NCBI GenBank assembly: GCA_947383275.1
Contig: CANDCW010000121.1
Span: 1-5,705, forward strand
Reading direction: 5' to 3'
DNA length: 5,705 nucleotides
DNA from: an uncultured Bacillota bacterium
GTDB taxonomy: Bacteria; Bacillota; Clostridia; Oscillospirales; Oscillospiraceae
The notes below the pieces were generated by a model. That model ran no database searches. It saw only the letters and a list, made by a program, of their open reading frames with translations, and was not told where the DNA came from. The position numbers were made by a program, and so were the translations under genes. Position 1 is the stretch's first letter; each line of letters begins with the position of its first letter. Positions 4,552 to 5,705 of the stretch are shown here, piece after piece.

Positions 4552-5705
4552 ATGAAAAAACCATTTGTCACGCTGGACCAGCTCCAGGAAATCGTAACGC
4601 GGTACCCCACCCCGTTCCACCTCTACGACGAGAAGGGCATCCGGGAAAATGCCCGGGCGCTGTATCGGGCTTTTGCCTGGAACCCCGGCTTCAAGGAGTA
4701 TTTCGCCGTTAAAGCCACCCCCAATCCCCAGATTTTGAAGCTCCTTCGCCAGGAGGGCTGCGGCGTGGACTGCTCCTCCCTCACGGAGCTGATGATGTCC
4801 GACCGCTGCGGCTTCCGGGGGGGAGAGATCATGTTTTCCTCCAACGACACCCCCGCGGAGGAATTCGCGCTGGCCGCCAAGCTGGGGGCCACCATCAACC
4901 TGGACGACATCACCCATATCGACTTCCTGAAGGATACAATCGGTTATATTCCCAAAAAAATATCCTGCCGGTACAACCCCGGCGGGGCGTTCACCCTGGG
5001 GGAAAGCAAAGAGGGGTTCCAGGTTATGGACAACCCCGGCCAGGCCAAGTACGGCCTGACCCGGCCTCAGATGACCCAGGCGTTTCAGCGCCTGAAGGAG
5101 CTGGGCGCGGAGGAATTTGGCATTCACGCTTTTCTGGCCTCCAACACCATCTCCAACGAATACTACCCCGCGCTGGCCGCCATCCTATTCCGGACGGCGG
5201 CGGAGCTGAAGGAGGAGACCGGGGCCCGCATCACCTTTATCAACCTGTCCGGCGGCGTGGGGGTACCCTACCGCCCCGACCAGCCCGCCAACGACATTGC
5301 CGTGATCGGTGAGGGCGTTCGCAGGGCCTTCGAGGAGATCCTGGTCCCTGCCGGAATGGGCGATGTGTCCATCTGCACCGAGCTGGGGCGGTTCATGCTG
5401 GCCCCCTACGGCCACCTGGTTACCCGGGTGCTCCACCAGAAGCACATCCACAAGGAGTACGTGGGGGTGGACGCCTGCGCCGCCAATTTGATGCGCCCAG
5501 CCATCTACGGGGCCTACCACCACATCACCGTGATGGGCCGGGAAAACGCCCCCTGCGACCACATGTACGATGTGACCGGCTCGCTGTGTGAAAACTCCGA
5601 CAAATTTGCCGTAGACCGGATGCTGCCCGAAATCCACACCGGCGACCTGCTGGTCATCCACGACACCGGCGCCCACGGCCACGCCATGGGCTACCAGTAC
5701 AACGG
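4552..5705 (+). CDS. lysA: Diaminopimelate decarboxylase, 3' end beyond window
   Basis: PLP-dependent fold-type III enzyme that decarboxylates meso-diaminopimelate to L-lysine, the last step of the pathway. The frame is open from ATG 4552 to the window end (384 codons; LysA is usually about 420, so perhaps 40 residues are missing). The alanine-racemase-like barrel carries the PLP lysine in YFAVKATPNP (Lys54), GVDCSSLTEL (71-80), MFSSNDTP (94-101) and the phosphate-binding LSGGVGVPY (232-240). ELGRF (277-281) is followed by the C-terminal beta domain with MRPAIYGAYHH (314-324), the active-site CENSD (346-350) and GYQYN (380-384). AAGGAG lies 11 bases before the start, slightly long. Several motifs differ from textbook LysA: HAFLASNT for H.GSQ, ELGR for EPGR, CENSD for CESGD, and GAHGHAMGYQYN for GAYG.SM.SNYN. 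A related decarboxylase (for example carboxynorspermidine decarboxylase) is less likely because C-E-x-x-D and the Arg/Tyr substrate residues are kept and dapF lies nearby. Confidence 0.92.
   Translation, partial: MKKPFVTLDQLQEIVTRYPTPFHLYDEKGIRENARALYRAFAWNPGFKEYFAVKATPNPQILKLLRQEGCGVDCSSLTELMMSDRCGFRGGEIMFSSNDTPAEEFALAAKLGATINLDDITHIDFLKDTIGYIPKKISCRYNPGGAFTLGESKEGFQVMDNPGQAKYGLTRPQMTQAFQRLKELGAEEFGIHAFLASNTISNEYYPALAAILFRTAAELKEETGARITFINLSGGVGVPYRPDQPANDIAVIGEGVRRAFEEILVPAGMGDVSICTELGRFMLAPYGHLVTRVLHQKHIHKEYVGVDACAANLMRPAIYGAYHHITVMGRENAPCDHMYDVTGSLCENSDKFAVDRMLPEIHTGDLLVIHDTGAHGHAMGYQYN

Noticed and set aside
4522..5127. Minus-strand open frame of about 200 codons, with another at 5185-5682, opposite lysA
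   Set aside because: Both are shadows of lysA, which has intact PLP-enzyme motifs on the plus strand. Their translations are Gly/Val/His-rich with no domain.
1..5705. Mobile elements, CRISPR arrays, tRNA/rRNA genes, riboswitches or a novel gene system
   Set aside because: All sequence is accounted for by six housekeeping genes and gaps of at most 141 bases. I saw no direct repeats, transposase motifs, tRNA cloverleaf or aptamer-like leader.

Overview
The window reads as ordinary chromosome from a G+C-rich member of the Clostridia. An Oscillospiraceae-like gut anaerobe (Flavonifractor/Oscillibacter type) is my best guess. The guess rests on the mix of GC-rich codons, strong AGGAGG-type ribosome sites, AT-rich sigma-A promoters, a short type I-alpha glutamine synthetase and the Firmicutes-like order dprA-topA. 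It is inferred from sequence style, not from a database match. All six genes found are recognisable housekeeping genes.

Layout: five genes lie on the minus strand. In transcription order they are glnA (glutamine synthetase), dapF (diaminopimelate epimerase), a SpoU/TrmH-family RNA 2'-O-methyltransferase, dprA (DNA-processing protein) and the first 25 codons of topA (topoisomerase I), which is cut by the left edge. One gene lies on the plus strand: lysA (diaminopimelate decarboxylase, 384 codons visible), cut by the right edge. All intergenic gaps are 31 to 141 bases, so no stretch over 300 bases lacks a gene.

Regulatory reading: the 141-base gap between glnA and lysA holds two divergent sigma-A-like promoters. 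Their TTGACA boxes sit only 8 bases apart and form a 7-bp inverted repeat, a natural place for coordinated control of nitrogen assimilation and lysine synthesis. A GC-rich terminator-like hairpin follows glnA. A second strong promoter (TTGACA, 17-base spacer, TATTAT) overlaps the dapF stop codon and probably drives the methyltransferase-dprA-topA unit. Start codons were corrected from the longest frames for glnA (443 aa) and dapF (268 aa); the methyltransferase and topA use GTG starts.

Functional links: DapF makes meso-diaminopimelate, which feeds peptidoglycan and is the substrate LysA decarboxylates to lysine. GlnA lies between them and supplies glutamine. DprA and TopA act on DNA (ssDNA/RecA handling and relaxation of negative supercoils). 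I found no mobile element, CRISPR array, tRNA, rRNA or obviously new system. The points worth a second look are the divergent promoter pair, the promoter embedded in the dapF stop, and sequence variants in LysA, DprA and GlnA.
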